This document shows, piece after piece, positions 38,205 to 49,057 of a stretch of DNA of 64,000 nt. This DNA comes from Sympetrum striolatum (taxonomy: Eukaryota; Arthropoda; Insecta; Odonata; Libellulidae). Location of the stretch: NCBI GenBank assembly GCA_947579665.1, contig OX388347.1, positions 37,022,943 through 37,086,942 of the forward strand, written 5' to 3'. The position numbers and the translations under genes were made by a program. Within the stretch, counting starts at the first letter, position 1. Each line of letters starts with the position of its first letter. The notes beneath the pieces are model-generated. The model made no database searches, was not told the DNA's origin, and was given only the letters and a program-made list of their open reading frames with translations.

Positions 38205-38227
38205 CTACCGTCAGCACTCCTCTGGGG

Positions 38228-38332
38228 TTATACGCTTATTATACGCCACAGCGCGGACATGACACCCCAAATTATACCCTAGTTGTACGTTAGTTATACC
38301 CACGGAACCATCTTTTACACGATCTGTTATAC
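38228..38332. other. Cluster of five TTATAC motifs
   Basis: TTATAC occurs at 38228, 38239, 38272, 38294 and 38327, all in the same orientation, within 105 bp that is otherwise less AT-rich than its surroundings. This may be a decayed short tandem repeat or binding-site cluster. No gene lies next to it. Confidence 0.4.
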
Positions 38333-38339
38333 GTACATT

Positions 38340-38859
38340 ATATGTTAATTAAACCGATGTTCAACGGACTGTGCTGTATGGGGGGTTGGATTCAGAGAGG
38401 TGAAGTTTCTCAGTCTTCAATAATCATCGATTTGAACAGAGCTTCTTTAATGTTGAAGTAGATATTTTTGATACTATTGCACAAGAAGAAATTGGAAATA
38501 TCTTAATGTACGAAAATGGAACCAAGGGATTTCTTTCATACCATTCGGTCTACTTTATTCAACTATCGAAGAGCTATAAATGGTAAAAATATCACACAAT
38601 TTTTCCACAAAATTTTATTAATGGAAAAAGTGATGGAAGAATTATTAGTTAGACGTTGCAGGGAGTGATGCAATTTCAAGCAAAATCTCAGCCAAGAAAA
38701 ACTGTGAAAGATGAGGAATAATGGATAATAATCAGATATAGACATAAGAAGCTGCAAAGGGCCAAACTGTGACTAGGATCATTAACTATTTAAAGCAAGA
38801 GTAAGGGAGAGAATAATTAAAACAGAAAAAGGTCCAGATATAGTTAAGAGAATATGGGA
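38340..38859. other. No gene recognised
   Basis: AT-rich sequence without a supportable gene. It may contain the eroded endonuclease part of the RTE-like element that follows, but I cannot align specific motifs. Confidence 0.4.
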
Positions 38860-40825
38860 CACAGATTAGTTAAATGAAGACAAGGAAGTCACGAAGCAAA
38901 ACCGAAAAGGATTAGCTAGTAAAATGCAAACCAACAGCCGATGAAAAAACTTATAAAATAACCATAGAAAAAGAATGGGAAAAATAGGGAAAGCAATCAA
39001 AGAAGCTGTGGAAGAAACTATTGGAAGAAACAAGAGAATAATACATGCTGATTGGTTTAACAACGAGTGTGCCCAAATTATACAGGAGAAGAATAAAGCT
39101 AGAGAAAGAATGATAAGGAAAGAAACCAGAACGAACACTGAAAGATACCAAGAAATGAGGAAGGAAGCAAATAGGATATGCAAGAAAAAAGGAGAAAATG
39201 GAGAAAAGCTAGAGAATATAGAAGAATACAGCAAACAGAATAAAAAGAGATAGTTCTACTAAGTTTTAGAAAAGGTGAAAAGAGGATACCAACCAAGAAT
39301 GGAAGGATTTAAAAATACGGAGGGAAATGTAGTCCAAGAAGAGAATAAAGTTCTGGAAAGATTGGTAGAACATTTCAAAGAACTTCTCTGTACAGAAGAT
39401 AAGGAGAGAGTAACGACTGAGGAAAATGACAGGCTAAGGAAATAATCAAATATAGAATCAATCAAATCAAATATATCAAACTTGCTCAGAATTAAACCCA
39501 CTAGGCTGGAAATTGCAAAATACATACAAAAGTTAAAAAATAATAGAGACCCAGGGAAGAAAATATTGCAGCAGAGCTAGTAAAATATGGAGGAGATATA
39601 ATGAGTACACATACATAAACTTAGTTGTATAATATAGGAAGCAGAAAAATGCCAGAAGGATAGAGCATGGGAATCCTAAGCCCAATATATAGAAAGGGAA
39701 ATAAACTGGTTCTCGAGAAATATAGATGGAAAATACTGTTAAATATAGTATATGAAAACATCATAAAAGAAAGGCTGAAAGTAGTAACTGGGAGGATAAT
39801 TGGAGATTCTCTGTGTGGGAGTAGATCCAATAGAAGTACAATAGACCAACTGTTTGTAATCAGACAAATTTTAGATAAATGATGTGATCATAATGTTTAA
39901 CTGCATATGATATTGTAGATTTTAGACAAGCATTTCATAACATAAACAGGATCAAACTCTGAGAAGCAATGGAGGACATGGAAATTCCATCCAAAATAAT
40001 TCTATTGATTCAAAAGGCATTGAAGAAGAGCATGGCTAAAGTAAACATACGTAATAAACTGAATTTGAATTCAGCACTGGAATAAAGCAAGGATTACACA
40101 AATCTGAAGAAAAAATAGATCAAAGAGGAACAATATTTAACAAATAAATAGAAAGAAGCAAGCAAAATGGGATTGATAGTTAATACCAGTAAACCTAAAT
40201 ATATGCTTCTGGCAAACCTAGAGTCACCCAGGATTTGGAGATAGAACAGATAAAATTTGATAGTGTGGAAGAGTTTAAATATCTAGAATATATAACTTAC
40301 AAAAAAAGCATAATATGAATAAATGAAAGAATACAAGCAAGGAATAAAACTTACTTTGCAAATATGAAGATACTCAAGAGAAAGTTAATAAACAGAAACA
40401 CTTAAATACAAATATATAAACCAATTACCAGACCAGTGGTAACCCATGGAGCATAAAAATGGACACTAACAATCACACAAGAGTATGGCCCTGGTAAGAT
40501 TTGAAAGCAATTGCAGAGAATATACCGACCTGCTATTGAGAATGGATTATGGCAAAGGAGAACCAAAGAGGAGTTAAAGACAATAATGAATTGGGAAAGA
40601 TGTAGTTAAGTTCACAAAATCTTTGAGAATACAATGTTTGGACCATGTGGAAAGGGTGCTTGAAACAGCAATGCTAAATAAGGTGATAGAAGGGAGACTG
40701 ATGCCGCTAGACGGAGAGGAAGGTCCAGATTGAGATGGCTAATTCATAAAGAACATGAAGAAGATGAAAGTGAGAAGACAGAGAAGTGGAGGCTGATCGT
40801 GTTGGAAGCTCACATAGGGTTGTAG
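38860..40825 (+). pseudogene. Decayed RTE-like non-LTR retrotransposon
   Basis: Plus-strand remnant spread over several frames. Recognisable in order: the linker (ADWFNNECAQII near 39046, then NKARERM and an ERYQEMRKEANRICKKK stretch); VLERLVEHFKELL near 39350; KLKNNRDPG near 39530; ICPIYRKGN-like residues near 39670; the fingers/palm stretch CGSRSNRSTIDQLFVIRQIL at 39822-39870; VDFRQAFHNINR near 39915; a GIKQG motif near 40080; and the C-terminal RRRGRSRLRWLIH at 40709-40747, ending VLEAHIGL at 40825. The segment that should hold YADD, between GIKQG and MGLIVNTSKPKYMLL near 40170, is missing. The order and the RRRGRxRLRW tail fit RTE-type elements. It has many stops and frameshifts and no function is expected. 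Confidence 0.8.
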
Positions 40826-41250
40826 CTCCAAAGAGAGAGTTTGTCTATAAATTAGACTTAAGGACAATTTTTAAGTGACTTCTTATAAGTTTGGAACCAA
40901 AAATATTAAATGTTATCACACTTTCTATGCCTTGTGTAATATTTTGTATCTATATATAGTTTAAATCAGTCTATATAATATTAACATAAGTATACCATAC
41001 AACAATTGAAAACCAGGAACTAACAGATGAGCCAAGATGGCTCACATGGATCTTATCCTGTTTTCCCTGACTTTTCTTGTAAATATGAATTTATTCTTTA
41101 TTTTTCATATTACTTTATTTGCCAATAACTATTTTTTTTACCAATTCACGTTTTATTTAAGATTCTTTGTACAATAACTATACCTTGTATTAAGAGTAAG
41201 ATAGCTAAATAATATATTGTACCAAAAATAGCACTTTGAATTTAGTGTTT
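40826..41250. other. AT-rich stretch, no gene recognised
   Basis: Probably the remaining 3' UTR of the RTE-like element followed by AT-rich DNA. No tail or target duplication could be defined. Confidence 0.45.
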
Positions 41251-41720
41251 CATGTCAAAATAAAATCTACTTACATTATAGTCCACTTTCATATGAATGA
41301 AAATTAAATGTATTTTAAAATCGTTTTTTTAAATAATAATGCTTATCGGAAATAATAGTTTCCATCAAAATTTTCTAAAATCAAAAGTTTATTTCAAATT
41401 TTTTTACAATCAAGAAAATAGCAAGAAAACGATTTACGTAGTCGTGATAGTAATCAAAATAAAACCTATTTCATTACAACCATATTTCATTTAAAAGAAC
41501 AAAAAGATATATTTAAAAATCTTGTTTTAAATTATATCACTCACCAGAGTTAATGGTTTAAATCAAAGCTTCCTAATTAAATATCAAAAAAGTAGCCGAA
41601 AAAGGACTTTCGTAGTGCTGTCAAATTAAAGTCTACTTTCATTATAATCGACTTTAATTTTAAAAAACAAACGGATGTATTAAAAATATCTTATTTTTAA
41701 TAATAATGCTTTCTGGACGC
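41251..41720. repeat. Diverged tandem repeat, about 167-199 bp unit
   Basis: Three related units begin with CAAAATAAAATCTACTT (41256), CAAAATAAAACCTATTT (41455) and CAAATTAAAGTCTACTTTC (41622). Each continues CATTATA or CATTACA, then a TTTCAT- or TTTAAT-type stretch, an A-rich tract and TGTATT or TATATT with AAAATC or AAATATC. Upstream of units 2 and 3 the shared TTACGTAGTCGTGATAG and TTTCGTAGTGCTGTC also align. The units are old, unlike the homogeneous 92-bp satellite, and unrelated to it by eye. Confidence 0.6.
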
Positions 41721-44372
41721 AATGTTTAAGTTACATAGTGTGGATATCACACTATGTGATAAACAAAAGAATAGCAGTTTGACTCCATCGAAGCCACATT
41801 TATTTAAACAACTACTATGCTGAAATTAAAATTAATAGCTTACAGTCGTTTCTCTAGATAAAACTACACAACAGGTATGAGTAATTTAAGTTCGGATGAT
41901 TCAGCAGAAAATACTCTTCGATTCTAAAGAATTACTTTTGAACAGGAGCCGTCATGTGATTAGATAAAATCTGCATATCGTCATTATATCAGCTAATGCA
42001 TTACTTCATTTAAGGTCTTTTGTTTTAATAACATTGTGATTCAATAAAAAGCGAATAACTGGAACGTGAGAACTTTCGTATTTTGCGGTGAGAAATATGA
42101 TCAGTCATTTGATATATTTACAGTAAAAAAATAGCGATTCGTTTAAAAAAATACGGCATGAAGTACCTCGCATAGTAGCAATTGATAGTATTTTCTTACC
42201 TCTTTAGATTTCCTCAAATAACGCTTTTAAATAACAAATCACAGTACTCCTTACAAAAATTTATTTTGAGCGAAAACATTACAACATATCTGATGACCAC
42301 TGGTGACAAAAAAAAACAATTTGCCGAGTAATTGCTTAACCTCACTGTATCCATTTTCGCTCACAAAAGCGACACCTCTTAACACGTATATTCTTTCGCC
42401 TAACATTCTCGTTAACTGAGTGAATTAAAGACTTTGAAAATTAAAGACAGAAAATTAATGATATTTTATAAATAAGCACTGCAGTCACAATTCCACAATA
42501 TTTCTTAGGGCAATTGCGCGACACTCGAATTATTTTCCGCAGCACTTCGTAAACCGACTAAAATCCTTGTATGTTCAGCAAGAAAAACTGGAAGTACAAT
42601 TTCTTGGTGATAGAGAACGAAATACACTTGCACTTTGTCAATATAAGTAAGTCCTCTGAAAGATACGTTTTCGATGTGAACAACTCGATTGCACGTGAAG
42701 AACTGAAAATGAAGGCCAAAAACATGACTACACGCAAAGCATTTCTATATTTATTGTTTGCGAAATCCACCGTCCAAGTCACCCCTTATCTACTACCCAT
42801 AGGGATAGAATAGCCACCAGAAAAGCAGGCTGAAACATTCGGTCTAATTGCGCAATGGAATATTCTTATCGGTGGTCAGGTCCCTCAAACTAATCAAGGG
42901 GAAAGAGAGCCCAAACGACTCATCCCTTTTCGAGGCAAAACTATTTAATAATGTATAATTAAGATGGTAAAATCTTTAAATCGATTGCGCTTCAAATTCT
43001 TAGAGATATTAATCGTTGCATAAGTCTTTCGGTTTCACTAATTACATTACACTGATGCGTGATGCGGTTTACACCGTCTTTAGAGTGAAATTATGCCTTT
43101 GCGTTTTATGTAGCAATGGGAAGTTACGCATTTAATTTTCTGTCTCAGCAGAGAATGGATTATCCTGAGTGATGATGGAATAAATATAATATTTAAGCCA
43201 CAGAAGTTGCACTATAGTTCACTTGCACGAAAATTACATTATACTTTTGCTCTATGAGTTTAGAAAGATCACAACCAAAATGTTTATTTTCTGGGAGAAG
43301 AAAAACGGACATACACTCTCACCGAAAAATATTGAAAATTAAGATTGATGCTTCCTTTTGCAATAAAAACTATTTAAGTGAAAATACATTTCTTTCAATC
43401 AATTCTACACAGAGATGAATATGAAAATATAATATTGAGGTTGTACAAGAAGTTAAAAATATTTTGACAGTTTGCTGGAGTCAAAGTCAGAGTCAAGTCT
43501 TCCAGTTCAGTGTTACACTCAATAGCAAGATTAGAACATACTACTTGTATCTTTAAATTCTGAGAACGTTTTCATCTCAATTCTTCCTTTGTGGATAAGA
43601 AATATGATAAATTAAATATAGTTTTTCAATTCTTAAACCAGGCTGATAACATGTTAGACATTCTTTAAAGATATGCTGTTTGCTTATTCTCCGGATCCAT
43701 TCTCACTCGCAATTGATATTTTTAAGTCCAATTTCTCTCCATTCTTTGAGATAATTCCTGTATATTTTTTTGATAAATTTAGAATTGAGTCTTCATAAAC
43801 CAATTTTGTTCTTACTGTGAACATTCTGGCATTAAGATCTAACATTGCAATTGCTTGACAAACTCAGCCTCTTGTTGATTCAATTTGTTTTAAAATGCAT
43901 TAAATTTTCATTATTATAATGCAGCTTGCATAGCATTCTTCAAATCAATTCTTGGATGCAATTGAAATTTTTTGAAACAATTTTCAGATAATTTTACTGT
44001 ATAACTTTTGACATTATGATAACACCTAATTTTATTGATTAGCATACAGTACAGTTATTAAATATATAGAAACATATAACTAGGTAATCATTCAATTAAT
44101 TATATGCAAAGGACATAGGATAGGATTGGAGGATTCTTGATCAGAATATTCATAGAATATTGACAGCATAGGAAGAGGTTTAGCTGTATCATAACTCCAC
44201 ATTGTAATGGCTTTTTAACACTTGTGTGTAGCATCAAATAATTAAGTCCTGGCTTTACAAATCCTATATATTTTCTGGGTCTATGCTTCCTTGGCTCTAA
44301 ATTCATTTCTTGCATTCTAATAAAATAAATTTTTTAGGAGGAATCTTAGCATTTGAAATGTACAGTTATTGT
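41721..44372. other. AT-rich stretch, no gene recognised
   Basis: About 2.6 kb without a recognisable gene. The longest frames, 42571-42813 and the opposing 42558-42782, are overlapping chance frames without any domain. A slightly GC-richer patch at 42840-42950 has no assignable identity. Confidence 0.5.
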
Positions 44373-44650
44373 TTACAGATTCTTGATCTTTTGTAATATT
44401 TTAAATAAGCTGTCAATGTTTTAGGTAAACATTAAAGCTAAATGTTGTACATCTTTGGAGGTTAGTGTAATGATAATTATAAAATTTTTATTTAAGCTCT
44501 TAAATTGTGGGAAGGCATTAATGCTAAAAATGTTTTAAATCTTTGGAGGTTAGTGAACGGATTCTTGTCCTCTTGATATTTTTTAAATAGGCTGTGAGAT
44601 TTTAAATAAATATTAATGCTAAATTTTGTGCATTTTAAGAGGTTAGTTTG
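44373..44650. repeat. Three-copy tandem repeat, about 90-bp unit
   Basis: The marker GTTAGT, preceded by CTTTGGAG or TTTTAAGAG, occurs at 44461, 44549 and 44642 (spacing 88 and 93 bp). Units share TTTTAAATAAGCT or TTTTAAATAGGCT, ATTAATGCTAAA-type and GATTCTTG stretches. Its period is close to that of the big satellite, but the sequence is unrelated by eye. Confidence 0.65.
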
Positions 44651-44776
44651 CAGATTATTTGTGGGCCCCAGGGAGTTGCTGTTTCCAAAAAATTTCTGAG
44701 TTTTCATTTGTATAATAAGTTGTAAATTATACTCTTCATAGGGCATCTTTAATATGTGTTATTTGAAATTATTGTT

Positions 44777-44934
44777 AAGTCGTGAGTAATGGAATTTGTC
44801 TCATCAACCTGTTGCATTATTAATGGCTTTGCATTTTGACCCTCATTCAAAAGATTCTTCAGAGCGAGGGTTAAACTGCAAAGCCATTAAATAGTGTAAC
44901 AGGTTGACTAAACAAATACCACAACTCATGACTT
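44777..44934. repeat. Fold-back inverted repeat (about 68-bp arms)
   Basis: Left arm 44777-44844 and right arm 44866-44934 are imperfect reverse complements separated by 21 bp. Matching blocks include AATGGCTTTGCA against TGCAAAGCCATT, CAACCTGTTGCA against TGTAACAGGTTG, GACCCTC against GAGGGTT, and AAGTCGTGAG against CTCATGACTT. It could be a MITE-like fold-back element or a hairpin transcript source. No clear target-site duplication was identified. Confidence 0.75.
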
Positions 44935-47900
44935 TGAATTAATTTTAACTATTTCAAAGTAATGTGTCCATGTGACGAGTTTAATTTACTGGATTGCAGT
45001 TGATTTATAAGATATTTTCTTTGGTTTCTTTTTTTTTAGTATTTAAAATCAATCATCAAATATATTGCCAGCTTTTTATAAATTTTAAACTGTTAAATCC
45101 TAAATTATTAATGATAAATTTCTTCTAAGTAATAGTTTATTTTATATTAAAGTTTTTAATATGCTTTTCTCTTAAATGAAATTCTAAGTCCAGAATCGAT
45201 TTTAAATATAGTTTATTAGGGTTTTAATTGAAAAAAATATTGTCTAAATTTTCATTTTTTTTTTCTATAACATCTTAAATTCAGCTTCCTTTTCTGTAAT
45301 TACTTGCTCTTGCTAAAATTATTCCAAGTCTAGATTTCAATCTTTCTTATTTATTATTCCTTCTTTATTATCCCTAAGCAATTGCTTATTAGCTCAAAAA
45401 ATATTCTAAGTCCACAAGGTCATTTGTTTCTTCAAAACTTTTGCTTTTCATAAATTATCATTGGAATTCATGACAATAAGTCTGTCTCAATTTTTCCAAG
45501 TTTTATTCTTTAAATTTTTTGTTTTTAGTTTAACTTCTTGCAATTTGTATTCATATATTCTCATGTATTTTTGAATTCTTTCATATGTTCTTTGCATGAC
45601 ATATTCTTTATCTTTCAGATAGTTGAGTTAATTTTTGGCTGTATTAAGAAATTGGAGTTCTGATTTCTGAATGCAGCCTTAAATTAAACCTGGCACTTGG
45701 AAACAACAAATGCAGTTGATGGACATAGGGGAGCAATGAGCAGCTTCAAGAAATTTTCTAAGTACAAAAAATCTTTGGAGATGGTTTCCGGCTGGCTGAA
45801 AACTACTTTACCAAAAACAGTGACCAGGACAAGGCTGAAAGGATTTTGAATAAAAATTTGATGGGTTCAAGTTTGAAACTTTTTTATTAAATGCTGTAAT
45901 AAAGTGTACACTTTAAAAATTTCAATAAAACTGTTGAAAAAGAGCAGTCTAGTGACTTCTGTTCTCCTCTCCTTTATTCTGTGCAGTGCTGAAGAAAAAG
46001 TTTCATGCAGATGCAAAGAGTCCTCCTTGCAGAAAAATTTACTCCAGTAAATTTTTAAAGGTAGTACCTTTGACATTGCTAGATAAAAAAAATACCTCCC
46101 TGAAAAACAGTTTGTTATAAGCTCACTAAGAGAATTTTAAGTTCAGAGCAAAGTGATTAATGCTTGCAAAAGTTAATTCTCTGAAAAGTTAAAAAAATGT
46201 TCTGTCTCTGGCAAAAATGTTGACATATAAAATTTCACAACCTAGTTGAATTTAATTTTAAAGTATTGCAAATAGAATTTTTTCTTCAATTTGAAAGTCA
46301 ATGTGAATTTTAATTTAATAAATTTTTCAAAGTCAAGGTTAAAAGGTTTAAAAAGGTTTACTTATAAGTTAAATCAGTTTAAAAGTTGATTTAAATTTTT
46401 GAAATTTCAATTAGAAGTTAAAATATTTTCATGCAAGCATTTAAAGAACTATACAAAAAGTGCATATCTATTGATCAGAAAAGCAGTAACTTGGGGGATG
46501 CAAAAATAAGTTAATATCAAACACATCAAATTAAAAATAAATTAATGTTAGCAATAGCAGCAGAGTAGCATAAAAGTTGTTAAATGTTACATTCCAATTC
46601 ATTTCAGTTAATTAATGTGTGACTTAAAGATTCATTATATATGATTATTTCAAAGTGTGTTAATAACTTTCATTAATTGAAACACGCTATTTAATCACCC
46701 CTACGTTAACTTTTGAATGAACAAAATATCGGAAAATACCGGTTTACTTTATCAAATCATCATCAAATATTGAATTGATCAGTACCAACAAACGAAAACA
46801 CTGACCTGTCACTTGACACTATAAGTTATCAGTCCAAAATTACTTTGAATTTAAAATTGTTTTCAAGTTTGCAATTGTTTTAATTTTCGAAAATTAAACA
46901 GATCGTTAACTTTGGAAGTAAATTATTTGGAAGATTCTATAATTATTCTTAACTGTCGGATTTTGTTAATTAAAGGAAAGTTTAATTAATTAAAGTTAAG
47001 CTTTCATTTTAAGTTTTTGGTCTTTGAATTATTCCCAAAACGAACTCTCCGCGGTCTCTAAATTAAACTACCATTCAACACTATCGATAGCATTATCAAG
47101 AGTTTAACTCCCAGCAATTTAATAATACTGATTGATGAGCAACGTAAAATTACCGTCAATTTTATTATAAAGTATTTTAATAGTTATTTAAAATCATTTA
47201 AAGCTTTGATTCCATTATTCTTATTAATTGTAAGAAATTGAAACTATTCGAAAGAACTCAATTCTTCTAATATCATTGACTTGAGATGATAGATTAAAAT
47301 TTATTATTTTTTATTTTTTTAAGGAAGGACTATTTACGAAAGAAAACAAGATAATTTACGGTAAGCGTATGCTTCAATTTAATTTCAATAATAAATGAAG
47401 ATTTTTACCGAAAATTCTCAACAGTAAATTATCATAATAAATGCAATTCAGTTACGGTTTGTTTACCCGATTTTTTAACGTAATTATTTTTTCTAACCGT
47501 CAATTGCTTCTAATGAAACATTGAGACAAAAGCATTTAACGGTTCTCTCCCTATTAACGATAGCGTATTGCTGTAGCTGTATTGCTGTACATAGAAGACT
47601 TATTTAAATTGATTTACTCTCTTACATTACGCAATCAAACAAATATGGATTTCAGTCTAGTATGGATTAAGCATGAAAAAATTTTTACTTGCGGTTTCCC
47701 GATTATGAAGGACGGGAAGTCTGAACACAATATGCACTTTTCCTATTAATGGAATTAAACAAATACAATTAAAATATTAAGCATTTCACTGGAATTCATT
47801 CTAGAAATAATGCAAAATGAATACAATTTTCCTCAATCACTTTTAGTGTTTTACTATATCAATATTATTATTAGGAGTCATTATTGCAGGCAAGATTGAG

Positions 47901-48771
47901 GCTAAAAATTCTCCTATGCATCAACTTGGGAAAACTCAATTGCTTCGAAATATCTGAGGACCCAAATGAAGACCATTCGAAACAGTAAGAGCAGTGAACA
48001 AATTAGTTCAAAGATATTTTCACAGTGACCCAATTTACTGCCAATCTTAGCACCCTTAACAAGAGTTACACGATCGGTATCAATATTGATTAATAACTTT
48101 AATCCCTGCAAATGGCATTGAACTTTGCAAGTTATTCCCGTATCTGCTACAATTCAATAATCCGAAGGTTTCCGATATCGCTCCCATAGCAACTGTCAAA
48201 CCGGTTTTTATCGCTTAGAGAAAACTGCAAGGTCTTGCATTAACTATCTTCAGCACTATTAAAAGTATGGAATCAAAATCGTTGCATTAAGTAATCGATC
48301 AAAATATGTTGGTATTGAAATATTAAAGTTAACTAAAGATTTGAAAGTCGCAATTAACAAATTTTTGGAAATTTGATTGCAAAATACTGAAAACTACAAG
48401 GTTTTATTAACTCTCTTCAGAAAGACTAAATGTTTTTAAACAAGATTAGGAATTAAAGCCGTTAGTATATGATAAAAGTAACTCAGTCTTGAAATTTGAA
48501 AGTTAATTGGAGATTTGCACGACTCTGATTCACTGTTAAATTGTCGGAAAATTGATTGCAAAATATTAAAAATTGAAAGGAATTTTTTAAGTTCCTAGGA
48601 AATATTAACTTTATCTAAAGAAAACCTATTTATTTAGCAAACAATATCTTTGAACTGAAATGTTAATGCAAATTAGCGATTTATAAGTCACCGATACACA
48701 GGTTGCAATTTTTTGGAAACTATTGACATCCGCAATGTTTATTAACTCTCCTCTGCAGTATTAAGCATGTT
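44935..48771. other. AT-rich stretch, no gene recognised
   Basis: About 3.8 kb of AT-rich DNA. Short frames (45867-46076 and 47914-48111, minus strand) carry no recognisable domain. No tRNA, satellite monomer or element terminus was recognised. Confidence 0.5.
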
Positions 48772-48793
48772 GGTAGTAGTAGAATTAGATTAA

Positions 48794-48822
48794 GGCGCCT
48801 CAACCCTTAGGTTATTTGCGCC
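48794..48822 (-). promoter_or_regulatory. 3'-UTR hairpin of I-type element, copy 1
   Basis: Plus-strand stems are GGCGC (48794-48798) with GCGCC (48818-48822), and AACC with GGTT inside, followed on the minus strand by CCTTAAT and CTACTACTAC. The same structure lies downstream of the second I-type element with compensatory base changes. Possibly the structure recognised by the element's RT; that role is inference. Confidence 0.55.
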
Positions 48823-49057
48823 AATACTTGACAAAAGTGACAAAAAATTACGGCATAGGTGTATTATTATTAAATAGAGTCAGTTTTATCATTTAAGGCT
48901 CTGAAGATCATAAATAGATAAAATAAATAGTTAAATAAATAATGATAAATCCATTAAAAAAATAGCCACCAATAAATGGATAAAATAAATTAAATAAATA
49001 AATAAATAAATAAATAAGAAGCATAGTAAAACATCTTTGTCCAGGATGGTTGTGGAC

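Noticed and set aside
42558..42813. Two overlapping opposite-strand frames of 74 and 80 codons
   Set aside because: No domain, no homology recognised, overlapping each other in AT-rich DNA; consistent with chance.
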